Part shown: positions 19,504 through 21,139 of the stretch, in pieces
Layout of the letters: each line of letters opens with the position of its first letter
Position numbering within the stretch: position 1 is the stretch's first letter
Source: Neolecta irregularis DAH-3
Taxonomy: Eukaryota > Ascomycota > Neolectomycetes > Neolectales > Neolectaceae
Direction: 5' to 3'
Length of the DNA stretch: 21,139 nucleotides
Assembly: GCA_001929475.1 (NCBI GenBank)
Contig: LXFE01002040.1
Span: 1 to 21,139 of the forward strand
Translations under genes and position numbers: made by a program
The notes under the pieces: model-generated
Told to the model about the DNA's origin: nothing
What the model saw: the letters and a program-made list of their open reading frames with translations, nothing else
The model's database searches: none

Positions 19504-19683
19504 GAGTGCTTTGGCTGGGGTTGGTAGACATAATTTATAGATCAGATAATATACATACTCTGGGATAACAAACGCCAATCTACCAGTTAATAATTTAAAC
19601 ATACGTATCGTTGGGCCAGTCAGGCTTGGCCCATAATATAGACATATGTCGTCAAGACTAGTCATGCTATGTAGACATACGGC
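19504..19683. terminator. Convergent 3' region ATG22 / BTB with hairpin
   Basis: 180 bp between two stops on opposite strands. It contains a perfect 7-bp hairpin, TGGGCCA (19612-19618) and TGGCCCA (19627-19633), with an 8-nt loop. A 10-bp palindrome GACATATGTC follows close behind (about 19641-19650). Either may shape 3' ends, but eukaryotic termination does not normally use such hairpins, so the role is unproven. Confidence 0.45.
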
Positions 19684-20920
19684 TCAAGGCCGGTCAGACT
19701 TTGGAGAAACTTTGATTCTAGAAAAGACTTCTTGTAATAATTGCATGGTAAAATCGGGATCCTGAGTGCCGCCAGTCAAAGAGAGTAACCATTTCTCATT
19801 CAATTTGACAAGATCTAAAACGTCAGCTATGATTAATTATGGAGCAACCCCAATTTTCAACGACAAAATCGACGAGAAGAGATCTTACTTGGACGAAGTG
19901 GAAGCCGAGTCTAGAAGTATCGTGAAACAAGAGATGGACTGCAATTTCGGCCGTGAGACCGTTGCGGAGGACTGCAAAGGCTTTGAATTTTAAGGTTTCG
20001 AGTTGGTACATGTCGGCCAGGCGGTAGACCATGGAAGGACTGCAACGGGGTGGTGATTTATCCGGAAATGAATGTGAAGTGTGGTCATCGTGGAGGGGAG
20101 AGGTGAAAGCGATGATGTCGGTATAGAGCCAGTACAAGATTCCATGAAAAGCGTTGATGTCAGGAACAGAGAGGTTTATGACGTGATAGTGTCGGTCCTG
20201 TTCAATGGTGGTCTCTGTAGATCCTTCGGCAAAGTTTCCTGACAGGAGATGTCTAAAGTATTCGCAACGTTTGACTAAGATGGCCTTGTGGGCGTACATT
20301 TGGAGGCTGTCTGGGCCGTTTGACACGCGAAAGAGGACGTCTGAGAAGCTTGGATCGTTGAGAGTGTCGCCAAAGGAGTTGAGGAGCTGGAGAGGGACTT
20401 CTTTTGTGGATTTGTCTGGGGGCTGGTCAAAGAGACAGTTTTCCTCTGTGATGACTTTCAAGGCGAGGACGATGCGCATGCCGTAGAGGGGACCTCGAGG
20501 GGGAACAGTGGAGTCTGGCCAGAGCCACTGCGGGTTCTGATCTGCATCAAAGACAAAGCCATCTGGGCCTTTTATGGATCTGTAGGAAAGCTGCTGGTCA
20601 CCGCGGGGGTCGCGCTTGAGGAATCTGCAGACGATTTCGAAGGAGGCCTTGCGGGTCCAAAAATCACCAAGTTCGCGTTCGCGGGCAGTGGGAATTGGGC
20701 GAAGGGCAAAAGAGTAGCGGTCCCAGATGCAGTCTGAGGCCAGGGCGGTGAGTTCGAGGAGCCATTCTGGGGAGGCGACGAGAGGAAGAGTGCATGTGGG
20801 AGTCGAGGCAAAGGCAGCAGGGGCGAATAGCTCGTGTGGGTTTTCGAGGATGTGTTCTGCAGTGTAGGTGGTCTTTTTTTCTCTGTGGTGGAGTGAGATT
20901 TGTGGGGCAGGAGGGAGCAT
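19684..20920 (-). CDS. BTB/POZ domain protein
   Basis: Two exons (20920-19849 and 19814-19684) encode 400 aa. Residues about 50-185 form an N-terminal region (WLLELTALASDCIWDRYSF, FWTRKASFEIVCRFLKRD, YGMRIVLALKVITEENCLF) that may be MATH/TRAF-like. The BTB/POZ fold follows at about 189-320 (DPSFSDVLFRV, MYAHKAILVKRCEYFRHLLS, VPDINAFHGILYWLYTD, MVYRLADMYQLETLKFKAFA). Then comes a BACK-like helical end (SLLVDFVVENWDLVKLNEKW). Such MATH-BTB proteins serve as substrate adaptors for Cul3 ubiquitin ligases; that role is inference, and the MATH part is only tentative. The single intron is 34 nt. The coding sequence is clearly richer in G+C than its neighbours. The 5' flank is a CA/GT-rich repeat tract. 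Confidence 0.88.
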
Positions 20921-21139
20921 GTGGCGGTGTTGGAGGTGATGGTATGGTGTGTAGATGATGGAGGTGTATGTTGTGGTGGTGGTGTATTGTGACGCTTATT
21001 AGCAGGTGGTGTAAGGTGGTGTATGATTTGGTGAATGTGGTGATTTGGTATAATGTGGTGATTTGGTGTAATGTGGTGATTTGGTGTATCAAGATCAGAG
21101 GATTCCATCTCTCCCTCCCCTCAACTTCACTAATCACCG
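20921..21139. promoter_or_regulatory. Repeat-rich 5' flank of the BTB gene
   Basis: Upstream of the BTB start the plus strand is almost purely G/T/A (CA-rich on the gene's strand) with a tandem 18-nt repeat. An ORF on the minus strand from 21108 reads His/Pro/Asn-rich (NHHITP repeats) but is in a different frame from the BTB protein. The only GT on the coding strand between 21010 and the ATG has no acceptor before it, so I treat this as leader or promoter. Confidence 0.5.
21025..21088. repeat. Minisatellite, about 3.5 copies of an 18-nt unit
   Basis: The unit gatttggtgtaatgtggt (with small variants) runs at 21025-21041 (17 nt), 21042-21059 and 21060-21077, with a partial copy from 21078. On the minus strand it is CA-rich, 105 bp or more upstream of the BTB start. 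Confidence 0.85.

Noticed and set aside
20572-21108. 178-codon His/Pro-rich minus ORF
   Set aside because: Its first third is just the translated repeat tract, and the rest overlaps the well-supported BTB coding frame in another frame.
1-21139. tRNA, rRNA, CRISPR, transposase or secondary-metabolite cluster
   Set aside because: I found no tRNA B-box-like GGTTCGAATCC in a foldable context, no rRNA-like sequence, no spaced direct-repeat array, and no transposase or reverse transcriptase motifs. The genes are ordinary housekeeping types.

Overview
The window is nuclear DNA from a compact fungal genome, most likely an ascomycete. The evidence is a set of recognisable fungal housekeeping genes (a Cce1-type mitochondrial resolvase with a SAP domain, Elongin A, Rqt4/TRIP4, Atg22, proteasome Pre2, TYW3). 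Almost all of them are interrupted by very short spliceosomal introns with GT..AG ends and branch-like CTAAC/CTGAC/CTAAT motifs close to the acceptor. I cannot place it to class. I see no rRNA, tRNA, CRISPR array or transposase.

Layout. 557-2968 (-) is a TRF4/Cid14-type non-canonical poly(A) polymerase. 3150-4194 (-) is a WBP11-like splicing protein. 4830-5575 (+) is a secreted CREG-like FMN-fold protein. 5891-6745 (+) is a class I SAM methyltransferase. 7244-9764 (-) is a nine-exon protein joining a RING-like zinc finger to an RRM. 10691-11101 (+) is an unrecognised ORF. 11253-11955 (-) is TYW3. 12482-14100 (+) is Rqt4/TRIP4. 14279-15192 (-) is Cce1. 15583-16475 (+) is Elongin A. 16577-17551 (-) is proteasome beta5 (Pre2). 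17750-19503 (+) is an Atg22-like transporter. 19684-20920 (-) is a BTB/POZ protein. From 7244 to the right edge every gene lies on the opposite strand to its neighbours, with tail-to-tail gaps of only 101-180 bp for most pairs.

I rebuilt exon-intron structures by hand, requiring a continuous frame, family-conserved sequence across each junction and AG acceptors. This gives 45 introns in 12 genes, all 32-49 nt long (mean about 39). Four of them need GC rather than GT donors. Several genes that look broken at first sight (methyltransferase, Atg22, poly(A) polymerase) become intact once these tiny introns are removed.

Functionally the window is mostly housekeeping: RNA tailing, splicing, RNA binding, tRNA wybutosine synthesis and ribosome rescue, transcription elongation, proteolysis, mtDNA recombination and vacuolar export. 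I see no operon-like or biosynthetic-cluster logic. The most unusual things are the intron size regime with its GC-AG subclass, the RING-RRM protein with a long leader, the orphan ORF, and small palindromic or tandem elements in the intergenic regions.
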